A DNA stretch of 64,000 nucleotides from Sphagnum compactum (taxonomy: Eukaryota > Bryophyta > Sphagnopsida > Sphagnales), in assembly GCA_965153455.1 (NCBI GenBank), contig OZ234501.1, positions 10,292,001 through 10,356,000 on the forward strand. Direction: 5' to 3'. The notes beneath the pieces are model-generated. The model worked only from the letters and a program-made list of their open reading frames with translations. It was not told the origin of the DNA and did no database searches. Both the position numbers and the translations under genes were made by a program. Every line of letters begins with the position of its first letter. Within the stretch, counting starts at the first letter, position 1. Below, piece by piece: positions 53,578 through 64,000 of the stretch.

Positions 53578-56447
53578 ATGGCAGTGTCTAGAGCTCCGAC
53601 GACGACAGGGCGCAAGCAACAACAGCGACAGCAAGCGCAAATCTCGGCAATGCTTGATGGCGGCGTAGAGAGCCAGTGGAGAATAGGACGTAGCATGTCC
53701 AGCAGAACAGCGCGGGACTCGTCGCGAACGTCCTTGGACACGGCAGCGGCAACGGCGTACTCCACCACCACGGAGGGGCTCATCTCGGGCGCCTGGTGCG
53801 GTTGCGTCACCAGGTCTGGGGCTATGTCCCCTCCTCCCGCCCTGTCCTCCCGCACTTGCTCGCGGTCGAAGAAAGAGAAATCCGGAGAGATCAAGTACTC
53901 CTCGACCGCAGACAACAATATCAGTGCGCTTGTGCGAAACTATAACGAGAGATCGGTGACGCCCGGAGGTTCGCCCTTCCGGCCTCGTCTGTCACCGGGG
54001 AAGGTCTCTCCTCTTGTGGAGGTGGTTCCTCCGCCGCAAGCTTCTGCTGCAACCGTAGTGGCGTCGTCCATGGCTCCTCCTCCGGCCGTGTTTTCTATGT
54101 CGAGTTACTTGTCCACTGAGAAGTTGAGCAATGCCGCAGTGTCGAGCTCTCCACCCGTGGAGAAGATCAAAGCTTCGCCGACGTTGTTCGAGATGATGAG
54201 CCACGAGCAGCAAGAACTGCAGCAGGAGTCCAAGCCGCCACTGCAGACCATTTCCCTGAGCCAGCAACTCACGTTCCAGGAGAAGATGAAGACCATACTT
54301 GCAGGTACCTACTGTGATACTAAACCCCCCGCCAGTCTTCCCCCCTCTGCTGGAAGGCTTAACCTTGCCAAGAAAGGCTCCCCACCTCATTCAGGATTGT
54401 TTTGCTTCTCTCCTGCTGTGAGACTGCTAACAATACTTCCGCAATGCAATTAGAAAGTGTTGCATTTCCCTAACTGTAGAAGAATGCAAGATTGTAAAGT
54501 ACCCAAGTGTTTGCAAAGAAACCCAAGTGTCTGAAAAGAACCCAAGTGTTTCAAGAGAAATTGGAGACATGCTACCATGTGGAACAGGGTGTGGTGATGG
54601 TTGGCATGCGTTGGAATTCATCGACAATGCTCTGATAAGGCCCATTGATGTGCAGGAAGCAGCCCAGGAAGTCAATTCAATGATGCAAGTACGAGTGATT
54701 TGGAGCTGACGCTCCACAACAAGGAGGGATACAGCATCACCATCAATGTGCACCGCCACATTCTTGTCACCCACAGCAGGTTCTTTGCAGCCAAGCTCTC
54801 AGACCGCTGGTCGAAGCAGCAGCAGCAGCGGGTAAACCCCAATCTGATCGAGATCACTGACATTGAGGATGTCGAGATTTACTTGGAAACACTTCGACTC
54901 ATGTACTGCAAGGATATCAAGAGGCGACTGATGAAGGAGAATGTTCCTCGTGTTCTTGACATACTCAAGGTACTTGCATTCTGATGATCTTGCAAGAATT
55001 GTTCTTGACATTTTGATGCAAGTTTTCTGCAGACTTCTGAACTCATTTCTTGGGGTGGTTTTGATCCAGCTATCAGCCCACATCATGTTTGAAGGCTGTG
55101 TGTTTGCATGCCTTGGTTACCTAGAAGCTATGCCATGGGCAGAGGATGAAGAAGCAAAGGTGACAGCACTTCTAGGTCAATTGCAGTTGGAGAGTGTGGG
55201 TGTTGCAGCTGATGTCATGAAGCGTTGTTCTGGACTTGATTCATCCAACTCAGAAGCTGTGCTTGTTCGGCTTCTGCATGCAGTCACCAAGGGTAAGCAC
55301 TTTGTCCTTACTAGGGGTCTAGAAATTTTGATGGAGCTTCATGTTTTCTACAGGAGAATGTGTATAGATATGAGGTTAGCTTTTGCTGGATTTGTAGTAT
55401 TGACAATTTGTTGTATTTGCAACCCAAAGGCACTGATGACAAAGCCAGACGAGAGATGAAGGCACTGGTCTCAAGAATGTTGCGGGAGAATGTTGCACAG
55501 AACAAGGATATGGTTGATGTGAGCAAAGACAGCTTGTATCGAGCTTGTCATAACTGCCTTGATTCTCTGCTCCACCTCTTCATGCAGGTATTAGGACATC
55601 TCTTTGTGTCATGAGTTGATGAGTTACGTTTGTGGAAGTAATTTGCCAACATCCTTCAAAATGCTCATGCAAATTTGTTCTGATTTTGCTCTATAGATGA
55701 GGTGGTCAAGGTAGTAATCTGTGGTTCTGCGTGCAGGCCAAAGATGGTGAGGACAGGGGAATGTTGCTTAATATTGCTCGGCATGCTGACAACCTTCATT
55801 GGTTGGTGGACATTCTCATAGACCGTCGGATTGCTGATGATTTTGTACGCATGTGGGCTCACCAAGCAGAGCTTGCAGCCTTGCACACACAAGTCCCAGT
55901 CATGTTCCGTTATGAAGTCAGCCGCCTCACTGCCCGCCTCTGCATTGCTATTGGCAAGGGACAGGTAATGTCTGGCTGAGTGTTGTCTGGTTTCCAAGAC
56001 TGGTTACTTCAGAAATATTGTGCATAATCTATGGGTATGGTGTAGGCTTGAAGGATTGTACAAAGTCAGAGCACAATTGCCACTTGTTGCTGCATTTGAT
56101 CCTATTAAACCTTCTCGTGTAATGTGCACTGGGAGCAGGTGCTATCTCCAAAAGATGTGAGGTATCTGCTGTTGCAGACATGGCTGCAGCCCTTGGTGGA
56201 GGACTTTGGATGGATGCAGAGATGTTGCCGAAATCTGGACAAGAAGGTGGTAGAGGAAGGAATAAGTCAAACTATTCTTACACTCCCAATGAAACAGCAA
56301 CAGAGTATTCTTCTCTCATGGTTTGATCGATTTTCCACCTCTGGTGATGATTGCCCGAATCTGCAGAAAGCTTTTGAGGTCTGGTGGCGGAGAACTTTTA
56401 CACGGCCATGCTCAGAATTTGATGGTGGTTCTCAACCGTGTTTCTAG
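53578..56447 (+). CDS. BTB/POZ domain protein, At1g63850-like
   Basis: Six exons, 53578-54304, 54656-54969, 55070-55292, 55430-55587, 55737-55964 and 56139-56447, encode 652 residues, with all phases in agreement. The first 242 residues are low in complexity (Ser, Pro, Gln rich) but contain the family motif [19 protein letters not shown] domain follows (about 256-347: [60 protein letters not shown]). The rest matches the plant family through EYLEAMPW-like [84 protein letters not shown] and FEVWWRRTF. Relatives are thought to act as substrate adaptors for CUL3 ubiquitin ligases; this has not been shown for this gene. The gene is tail to tail with the exchanger gene. Confidence 0.93.
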
Positions 56448-56841
56448 ATTGCATGCAATGCATCAAAAAGGTTTTGACAAAAATTGGTCTTGTGAAGTCT
56501 CCATTCAGGGAGTGAGATACTTCAAACAGGATAGTACCAAATTGACAAAGCTGCCACTTGTGAGTGGGTATTGTTTGGAGCTACAAATTTGGGCTCTTTC
56601 AAAGCAGCAGGCATGTGTGCTGCTGTGCACTAGTCTGACTTTCACAGGCAGCAAACTGATCAAACATTGGGTTCTTCAGACTTTTGCAGAAGTATTATGG
56701 GAGATTTATGGGTGAGAGGGGAGTGGGGAGTCTGGTCCGTAAGTGTGTCTGGTTCACAATTCAGACATGGGGAGGAGAGCACTCATATAAAGCATAGGAG
56801 GGGGCTCAATGGATGTCTAGGGCAGTTTGTTGGCAGTTCTT

Positions 56842-56953
56842 GTTTCCTTGGGGGATGCTACATGAGTATGGAGGGTTAATGTGCACAGCGCATTCAGGGT
56901 TCCTTGGGGATGCTACATGAGTGTGGAGGGTTAATGTGCACAGCCCGTTCAGG
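56842..56953. repeat. 56-bp tandem duplication
   Basis: TTCCTTGGGGGATGCTACAT at about 56844 recurs as TTCCTTGGGGATGCTACAT at 56900; both units end in (C/G)TTCAGG-like sequence after GTGCACAGC. Confidence 0.88.
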
Positions 56954-57902
56954 GAACTTGACATAGCTTAGGATTACTAAGAGTTCTCAAGATTCAATGT
57001 GGCAGCTCTGATTTTGGTAACTGGAACAGTCTGTTGAAGTAGAGGTCAGGGATATGTATGGTAAGTGCAGTGAAGGGAACTTAGCTTAAAGTAGTAGTGG
57101 CAAATACATTTGCTGTCCTGAATCTGTGATCCTGAGATGCCATCATGTAAACATTAAAGGTTTGTGGGCAAGACTTTCCATGCTCAGCAATGCTGGAATT
57201 CAGAGAGGCATCTCCTGTATACTATGTCCATTTCTATCTATCTTTAACAAGTATGTTTATTCTTGCTTTTTGGTCTCACTTGTGACTTAAGTGAGTTTTG
57301 CTAACATATTTATTCAATTTGGGAGATGTTTCTAGCAAAGATGGAGAAAGTTGTTGCAGTCTTGCAAGCTAACCTTATTTCCCTCCCATACAGTGATAAC
57401 AAGGTGCTGTTCTTGGTATTAAAACATGCTGGATGGCTTACAGGGCAATTCTGGTGTGTTTTTTTGTTGGAGAAGAAGTGTGTTCTTAAATACTAGCTGT
57501 TTATACATTAGTTCCAAGCACCAAATTTCAGGCCAAAATAGCCTGAGATAGCTAACAGAGCAGAAAGACTCTACTGTCCTTTACCACTGCAACAAGACTA
57601 TCAGACCACAAGTGATAACACAAACCTTGTAGATCAGAACTGATTGCAACATAAAACAAAGAATGACACAATTGCATCAAGAATGCATGGAAGCAAGGAC
57701 ACAATCACAGCAACAATGGAGAGAAATGGTGGAAAAGAAGGAGATGAAGTGCTGCTGCTACAGAAGAGTTATAAAAGGTGGCACAAGGAAATAGACTGGT
57801 GACACAGATGTGTACACCACCATCATAACATGTAGTGATAGTGGAGCTATGTATCGCGTGTGGGGCTTATCACCAGTCTATTTGTACACCAAGTAAAACT
57901 TT

Positions 57903-58030
57903 AGCAGCAATAGCTCAATGACATCATCATGAGATGATAGTCCAAGAGACCCATAAGTTAGGACCAATAGCAGACTTAAGCTCAACGACATCATCATGAG
58001 ATGACACTCCAAAAGACCTGTAAGTTAGGA
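57903..58030. repeat. 67-bp tandem duplication
   Basis: AGCTCAA(T/C)GACATCATCA and the following GAGATGA..CTCCAA..GACC..TAAGTTAGGA occur twice, 67 bases apart. Confidence 0.88.
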
Positions 58031-58707
58031 GCAATAGCAGACTTAGGCTAAACTCTAGATGTGGGTGTCGTTTTAGGAAAGTCCTTGATCTGAATACCTC
58101 TTTTGAAGAACTGAAGATTGTGAGGAACTACCCTGGGATAGCCAGAGTTTGCAAATCTGTGTGCATTTTGACAAATAGATCATTTTGTAACATTTGGCAT
58201 TGTCTACAAATAAATCATTCTAACAACCCAAACTTACACATGAATGTTCATAACACTTTTACCATTTCCAAGTACACTTCTGTGTACAAATTCGGACTCA
58301 AATCTTTGCATTCAATGAACGATAACTCTACACTCTTTATGTCCTCAATTGCACTCATCATTCAAACCAAACTTTAATAACTTGTTCAGAGACTCAGCAT
58401 TTCTGGAAATTTTCAATGCAAAATGGAGCAAAATCTTTACAGAGAGTCCCTTTCCTTCATGTCTTATGTTCCGGACCTCATAGCTGCCATGCTGAGAACA
58501 ATTCCATCACATGGACTGCTGTGTGTGCCAGCTCTAATTGCAAAACACACAGTAATAGTCATGGTGCAGTCTCTCAAGACCAACTCTCTCTAAAACCAAA
58601 CTGGTTTTAAGATCATCTCAATTTCTCCACTCCAGAAACATTAACCAAAGGCTGACAACTCTTGGCAGAAAATATGCATCTCCTGATCTGCACCTATTTC
58701 TATCCAT

Positions 58708-61700
58708 TTAATGCCATCCACACACATAGTCAAGGAAAGCTACCAAACCGATAGAGATTGGGTAAAGTGCAATGCCAATGAAAGCCATCCAAAGAGGAAA
58801 GGTCGTTCTTGCAGCCGCCACCCCACCCATCACTAAGGTGGAGAAAAGAATAACTGTTATTTCTGCTGAAAAGTCCCACAGAAGGCCCCGAAAGTGGACA
58901 ATAGCGAGGAAGATACTGAGGCACAATGTGTTATTCATGGTAACTGCACCATAGATCTGCAGAACAAAGGTAAGTACATAAGAATCTAAGCTTGATAATG
59001 CAGTGAGGCACCAGAAGCTAAGGAATGTCTCAAGTATAGGATACATGGCAAAACATTTGTAAGCACCTGAACCAGGCTACACTCCAGACGATAACAGAAG
59101 TTCAAGAGGGTGCATCAGATTGTTGGCTGGCTCTCAGATTGATCAAGATGCCTGTTTCCAGGAAAGACGCAACAAACCTGTGAATAAGTCATGGAGATAT
59201 TTCTCTTGCGTTTGCCCCTGGCAAACAATATGGACGAAATGGCTTCACTTGAATTGGTTGCAAGTGGGGTTGCAATGAATGCAATGAAGAAGGGTGGGAT
59301 GCCAGAGGCCTTTGAAAAGCCACCAATTGCATCTACCAAAGGATCTGAAAAAATGGCAGCAATGGCAGCACCAGCAATCAAATACAGCACAGCCCTTGTT
59401 ATGATTTGTGTTCTTGTTGGTAGGGGCTTACTTTCCTTGTCACCATCCTCGTCATCCTCATCCTCCTGTAAGGTAGACAGAAGGTACCTATCTGTCTGCA
59501 GCCAGGAGACCAAAGTTGGTGTCAATTTGGACGATCTTCATACAAATGTCAAATTAAAAAATTAAGGGGACCTAACCAGAGCTGCTCTTGAACACTGACA
59601 GTAGAAACTTTTGTTGTAAACATATCCCCACTTCCTGTTAGTTTCACTCTGTCAGTACTGCTTACTCCATCCCACAAAAAGAGCCATGATTTAGAATGAT
59701 CAAAATCTCCTCAGACCTGTGCCTCTGCATCAAAGGGGTTGGGTGGTGCAACATCACTGGAAATGAAATCCAGACTCGTGCCAGACCCATTGGTACGCTT
59801 TACAGAGGTCATCCATGTTCTCATGCCCTGGTAAAATTCGTTCTTAGTGATCCTGTCATCCTTCTTATCTATGTCAAATTCTTTCATCCAAAGTGCTACT
59901 TCATGTTCAGAGGGCACTTTCCGTTGGTTCTGAATACCCAAACCAACAATCAGCCCCTTTAACTCCTCCCTTGTAAGCATTTCGTCTCTGTCTGTATCAA
60001 AATAATCAAAAACTCTGCATAAACGGAAAGTTTTGTGTCAGAGTTTGGAGCCCTCTATACACACGCATTGCATAAGAGAATTCTATAATGCATTTGAAAC
60101 AATGACTCAACAGCCTTCTTGCAACTATAGTGAAACTGTAGATTCAGTCATCCACATAGAGGCCATTGTTTGTAGCATGTTTTCACCTCTCTAGATTTGT
60201 ATCACCTTCTCCAAATAGGGGCCCCCAATTGTTGCTATGCATGAAATAATGTAACTTGTGTAGGACATGCAGCCTATATTTATGCTTTGCCCAAGATATA
60301 CGCCTCTCTTGGATCCATGGTGCAACAAGCTGCAATGCAATTCCTAATCCAGTTAGAGACAGCAGGTTCCATGAATAGACAGGATATGAACATCCTTGCA
60401 CAGTTCAAATCATCTTAGAAAGCTCAAACAAAAACAGTCCTGCTGTGGTGCAGAGCAGTTTCAAATTTAGGACTTTCAATCTCAGAACACAAAACTCTTG
60501 GGTTCTGCAAGACTACTAGACACTCACAGAATCAAATCCTGCATTACTACACCGCCCAGCATCTTGTGTGATCACATAATCTAGCACATAGCCAGAGAAT
60601 GACCTGTAATTGCAGACTGCTCTACTGCAAGCTGCAAGTATGTAACAAGGACTGAACTGGTCCCAACACATGTCTCAAGACATGCAGACAATGCATCAAA
60701 GCAGATTCAAGCAAGACCAATGAGCTGCTGGCTTTCATGAATGGGAACCCTATGAATGTTACCTGATACGCGCAGTAGACAATCAGCCCAACAACAGAGA
60801 TTACACCAGCTGTGGCCACTGCCAAGCTGCCTCCTGTGGTCAACCCTAGCAGTTGGGGCAACTGTGCCACCATGTAAGGCAGAAGAGTTCCCATCATGAT
60901 CCATGACAGCCACTTTGTTTCTGGATCTGTTGTCACTCCCGCACCTTACACAAGCACACATTTGCTTCACAATTTACTCCTGTCATCTCAATGGCTGTAT
61001 GTAATCTAAACACTTGCAAATCTACTCCTGGACGCAATCTTCACCAAACAGATCCTGAAGAAAAGCATACAGGGACCATGCTGGAGACAAAAGCTTGAGA
61101 CTCCCCCAGAAATATAAGTGTTTGGAATGAGAGCTTATCACAATGTTGCTTGCCAAGCTGATTTTCTGATGGATAGGTCTGAATATGTCAAAGGATTCAT
61201 TCTGATAAACATGGTTGCTACTTTGGTCTTGCAGGAAGGAATAAAATTTGTCTTTCCAAGAAAAATTTCGAGAAAATCTGAGATGCAGATGACAGAAATT
61301 GAGAAATGGAAACTTTAGGAAGAAGCTCCTACCGAAGAGGCTGAAGCGGTTAGCTGGCGTTAGCTGGCGATCCTTGGCAACACCATTCACCAGGTCACAG
61401 CGGCCAAATATGAGACAAGAGCCCCACAGAGCTGTGAGCAGCATTACCGAGGAGCCTGCAAGCAATCCCATGCCCACTAGAACCTCCGTCTGCGCTTCAG
61501 CCTGGCTTGCTCCCAACCCCGACACTGCAACCCTCCCACGCATGCCCTATCAATCTCTATTCCTACTACAAATGAAAAATGAAGAACCCTGAAACCAACT
61601 AAGAAAGACGGCGCCTGCGCAGCAGCAGCAGCAGGCAAAGTTACCATCACGCGCTTGGCGTGATGCAGAAAGATGTGCCTTGTTTGTACACATTTGGTAG

Positions 61701-62236
61701 AAGTTTTCGGCAAAATAGAAAAGAGATGGGCCCTGACTCAAAAGAAGCTATCCGGTCCTAGTAGTACAGTAGTCTCAAAGCTCACCAAGAATGAGAAGAG
61801 CATCAGGAAGAGCTCCAAGAATGGGAAGCACAAGACCGCCGATGATACCAGGGCTCAACACCGTTAGGAGAAGTTCACTCCCCGCTGATAAAAGCTGCGC
61901 AGCAGTGAGAAGCATGTAGCCGTAGATCACAAGGAGCGCCACATTACCTCCCAAACTGGTGGAGCAAGGCATCACCCCGTAATGCTCCACGCACTCGTGT
62001 GAGGCCGTCGCCATTCCATTACTCCACCAGCGCCGCACCTCATGATCCTCCTCTCCATTATCAAAACTCCCCGCTGCTGCAACAACGGACAAAATCTCGA
62101 CCTCTTCATGAGAAGCAGCGAAGCATGGCCGAACGAAAACAGTAGTAGAAAAAAAAAGCAGCAGCAGAAGACTGGAGAGAACAAGAACAAAATTCTGCTG
62201 CCGGTGCATTCTCCAACTCTTGAATCCGACCTTCAT
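58708..62236 (-). CDS. NCL: NCL-type sodium/calcium exchanger with EF-hands
   Basis: Seven minus-strand exons, 62236-61786, 61524-61333, 60944-60763, 60329-60187, 60014-59717, 59465-59178 and 58956-58708, encode 600 residues with consistent phases. A signal peptide (about 1-43) starts MKVGFKSWRMHRQQNFVLVL. The first exchanger repeat contains GALPDALLILVSGL and LVGMGLLAGSSVMLL. A central cytosolic region holds two EF-hand loops (329-340 DTDRDEMLTREE; 370-382 DIDKKDDRITKNE). The second repeat has FFIAFIATPLATNSSEA followed by the terminal helices ending YPISIGLVAFLDYVCGWH. Plant NCL proteins move Ca2+ and Na+ across the vacuolar or plasma membrane and affect salt and calcium balance. The acceptor at 60945 (AAG) is the weakest boundary. 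The second EF loop appears one residue longer than the canonical twelve. Confidence 0.93.
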
Positions 62237-62640
62237 AGTTCGTCTGTCACGAAGTGAGGACGGCTGTGCAAACTGGGAACAAACGACAGTTCTCTTCTCT
62301 TTTACAAAACACAGGCTACAACTCTTGGCCAACGCTTCTTGTGCTCTTGACCCAGCAGAGCTTTCTGCACACTACCCAAGGCCCGGTTTTTTTTTTTTGG
62401 CCCCCCTTGGGTTTCAGAGCTCCTTTTGTTAGCACATATGTAGGGGTTGTGTGTAGACGTGTGTTTTGCTGGGGGAACTTGAAAGGCTTGTTTTTTTGTG
62501 GGTGGGGAGGGGAGGGGAGGGGAGGGAAGGGGGTTTTGTTTCTGTTTTTGGAATTGGGGGTTAGGTAGTTGCTTATAACCTCCCCTTCCCTTTGCTCAGA
62601 AGCTTCACACCTAGTCTTGTCCCATCCTTCTAGGCATGTT
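62237..62640 (-). promoter_or_regulatory. 5' region of the exchanger gene
   Basis: A T run at 62390-62400 and a run of GGGG blocks (GGTGGGGAGGGGAGGGGAGG, 62501-62533) lie 265-300 bases upstream of the ATG at 62236. The plus-strand G blocks fit a G-quadruplex pattern. No core promoter motif was chosen. Confidence 0.4.
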
Positions 62641-62645
62641 GTATG

Positions 62646-63613
62646 AGCTGAATCTAGCTTTTGTTATTTCATCATCCTTTGCTTGATTTGGGTTGAAATT
62701 TTTATTCAAGATGTTTCAAGCGTGTAAATTTTGATTCCAATGGCCCTATTTCTTGAGTTGCATATCTAATAACCTTAGGCATCATCGTCCCTTTGTCGGG
62801 TGAGTTGAATTTAGCTTTGCTATTTCATCATCTCTTGCTCGATTTTGGTGTAAATTTTTATCACAGATTTTTAATGGATTTGTGAAGCCTTCAACATCTT
62901 ACCCATGTTGTCTGAGTAGAATCTAGCTTTGCTATTCCATCATCACTTGCTTGATTTTGGTTTCAATTTTTATCAAAGATTTTTGAATGTGTAAATTTTA
63001 ATTCCAACGATTGGATTTGTTAAGTTTCATGTCTAACCTTGGGGCATCATTCCCATGTTGTGCGAGTTGAATTTAGCTTTTTTAATTCATCATCTCTTGC
63101 TTGATTTTTTAATTTAAAGTTTTATCAAAGAGTTTTGAGTGTGTAAATTTTGATTCCAACAGGTTGTATTTGTTAAGTTTCATGTCTAATCTTGGGCATC
63201 ATTTCCTTCTTGTGCAAGTTGAATTTCACTTCACCATTTCATCATCTCTTGCTTGATTTTGGTTGAAATTTTTATCAAAGATTTTTTGAGTTTGTAAATT
63301 TTGATTCCAACGGTTAGATTTGTCAAGTTTCATATCTAATACTGGGCATCATTCCCTTGTTGTCCGAGTTGAATCTAGCTTCACTATTTCATCATCTCTT
63401 GCTTTGATTTTGGTTTAAATTCTTATTAAAGATTTTTTAATGGACTAGGTAACCATAGCTTTGCTATTTCATCATCTCTTGCTGATTTTGGCTTCAATTT
63501 TTTCTTAAAGATTTTTGAATGGACTAGGTAACCATAGCTTTGCTATTTTATCATCTCTTGCTGATTTTGGCTTCAATTTTTTATTAAAGATTTTTGAATG
63601 GACTATGTAACCA
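62646..63613. repeat. Tandem array of about 150-bp units changing to 79-bp units
   Basis: The word GAGTTGAAT(C/T)TAGCTT followed by ATTTCATCATCTCTTGCTTG begins units at about 62646, 62802, 62914, 63064, 63216 and 63366 (periods 156, 112, 150, 152, 150). From about 63451 the unit shortens to 79 bases, starting AACCATAGCTTTGCTATTT at 63451 and 63530. The 79-base unit looks like a deletion form of the longer one. Confidence 0.9.
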
Positions 63614-64000
63614 GCAAGAGGATGCCAGTTACAATGGATATAGCTGAGGCCCAGGAGCACCAGAACTACATCCAGTAGCCAGTGGCCTTCAGCTAGTTAT
63701 GGGACATAATCAACGGATGAGAAGGCAAATCGAGCCGACCACTACTTCTCATAATCATCTCTCTTCAGAGACAGAAAGGGCTCTTCATGGATGAAAAATA
63801 GATTATTTCATCTATGTGTTTTTCATGGAAATACTTCAATTTGGCAGGGTTTCATTTGTATATTTCAGAATTTTGGGAAGATTTAGCCAAATCTGGCTAT
63901 ATATATATCAGATGTGGAGTGTAAATGTTTAATCAACCTCCTATATTCATGGCTACAAACTGACAACCGAATACAAAAAATTTGGCGAGTAATGTTACAT
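63614..64000. other. End of window, no gene seen
   Basis: After the tandem array the sequence shows no coding frame. A variant of the dispersed palindrome, TAGCCAAATCTGGCTA, lies at about 63888 beside a TA run. Confidence 0.6.

Larger units (their letters stand above)
56448..58707. other. Intergenic region between two convergent genes
   Basis: It holds the 3' flanks of the BTB gene (+) and the exchanger gene (-). A 55-56 base tandem duplication lies at 56842-56953 (GATGCTACATGAGT(A/G)TGGAG) and a 67-base one at about 57903-58030 (GACATCATCATGAGATGA at 57920 and 57987). No gene is supported. Confidence 0.6.

Noticed and set aside
53358-53918. Open frame of 186 codons on the minus strand
   Set aside because: It overlaps BTB exon 1 in antisense and is explained by GC-rich composition.

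Overview
The window is nuclear DNA from a land plant. Genes are split by GT-AG introns of roughly 75 to 1,560 bases, and the proteins are closest, from family knowledge, to plant-specific types: a plastid-type CK2 alpha, a PUB49/CYP65 U-box cyclophilin, an NCL-type sodium/calcium exchanger, a plant BTB/POZ protein and plant COX16. Telomere-type boxes (TTAGGGTTT) lie in several 5' regions. Gene spacing and intron sizes would fit a seedless plant such as a bryophyte or lycophyte, but that is inference; the species cannot be named from the sequence.

Layout. 1-4.8 kb (+): the 3' half of a large plant-specific membrane glycoprotein gene (At5g11700/At4g32920-like). 7.0-9.6 kb (-): a SOUL heme-binding-like protein with a signal peptide; its first intron holds a tandem array and its second a strong hairpin. 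9.8-12 kb: a 93-bp tandem array, a decayed hAT transposase and a short-motif inverted array. 12-13.4 kb (+): a broken armadillo-repeat gene. 15.3-19.8 kb (+): complete 11-exon U-box cyclophilin. 21.2-21.8 kb (-): an intronless six-helix SdpI/DUF1648-like membrane protein, a family best known from bacteria. 22-29 kb: AT-rich repeat DNA. 29.1-35.1 kb (+): 10-exon CK2 alpha with a transit-peptide-like extension. 36.5-37.4 kb (+): COX16. 37.4-53.5 kb: a long gene-poor block with TIR elements, a foldback element, a Helitron end, a head-to-head telomere motif and gene relics. 53.6-56.4 kb (+): BTB/POZ gene with a 132-bp higher-order minisatellite in its leader. 58.7-62.2 kb (-): NCL exchanger, tail to tail with the BTB gene. 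62.6-63.6 kb: an array of about 150-bp units.

The genes look like unrelated housekeeping and signalling genes in ordinary plant synteny; nothing suggests an operon-like or clustered pathway. Exons were joined by hand, using reading-frame continuity across GT-AG junctions and remembered family sequence, so boundaries inside conserved blocks are firm and those in weakly conserved tails are less so. The least expected items are the SdpI-like gene, the density of small inverted-repeat elements between 41 and 51 kb, and the layered tandem arrays inside or beside genes.
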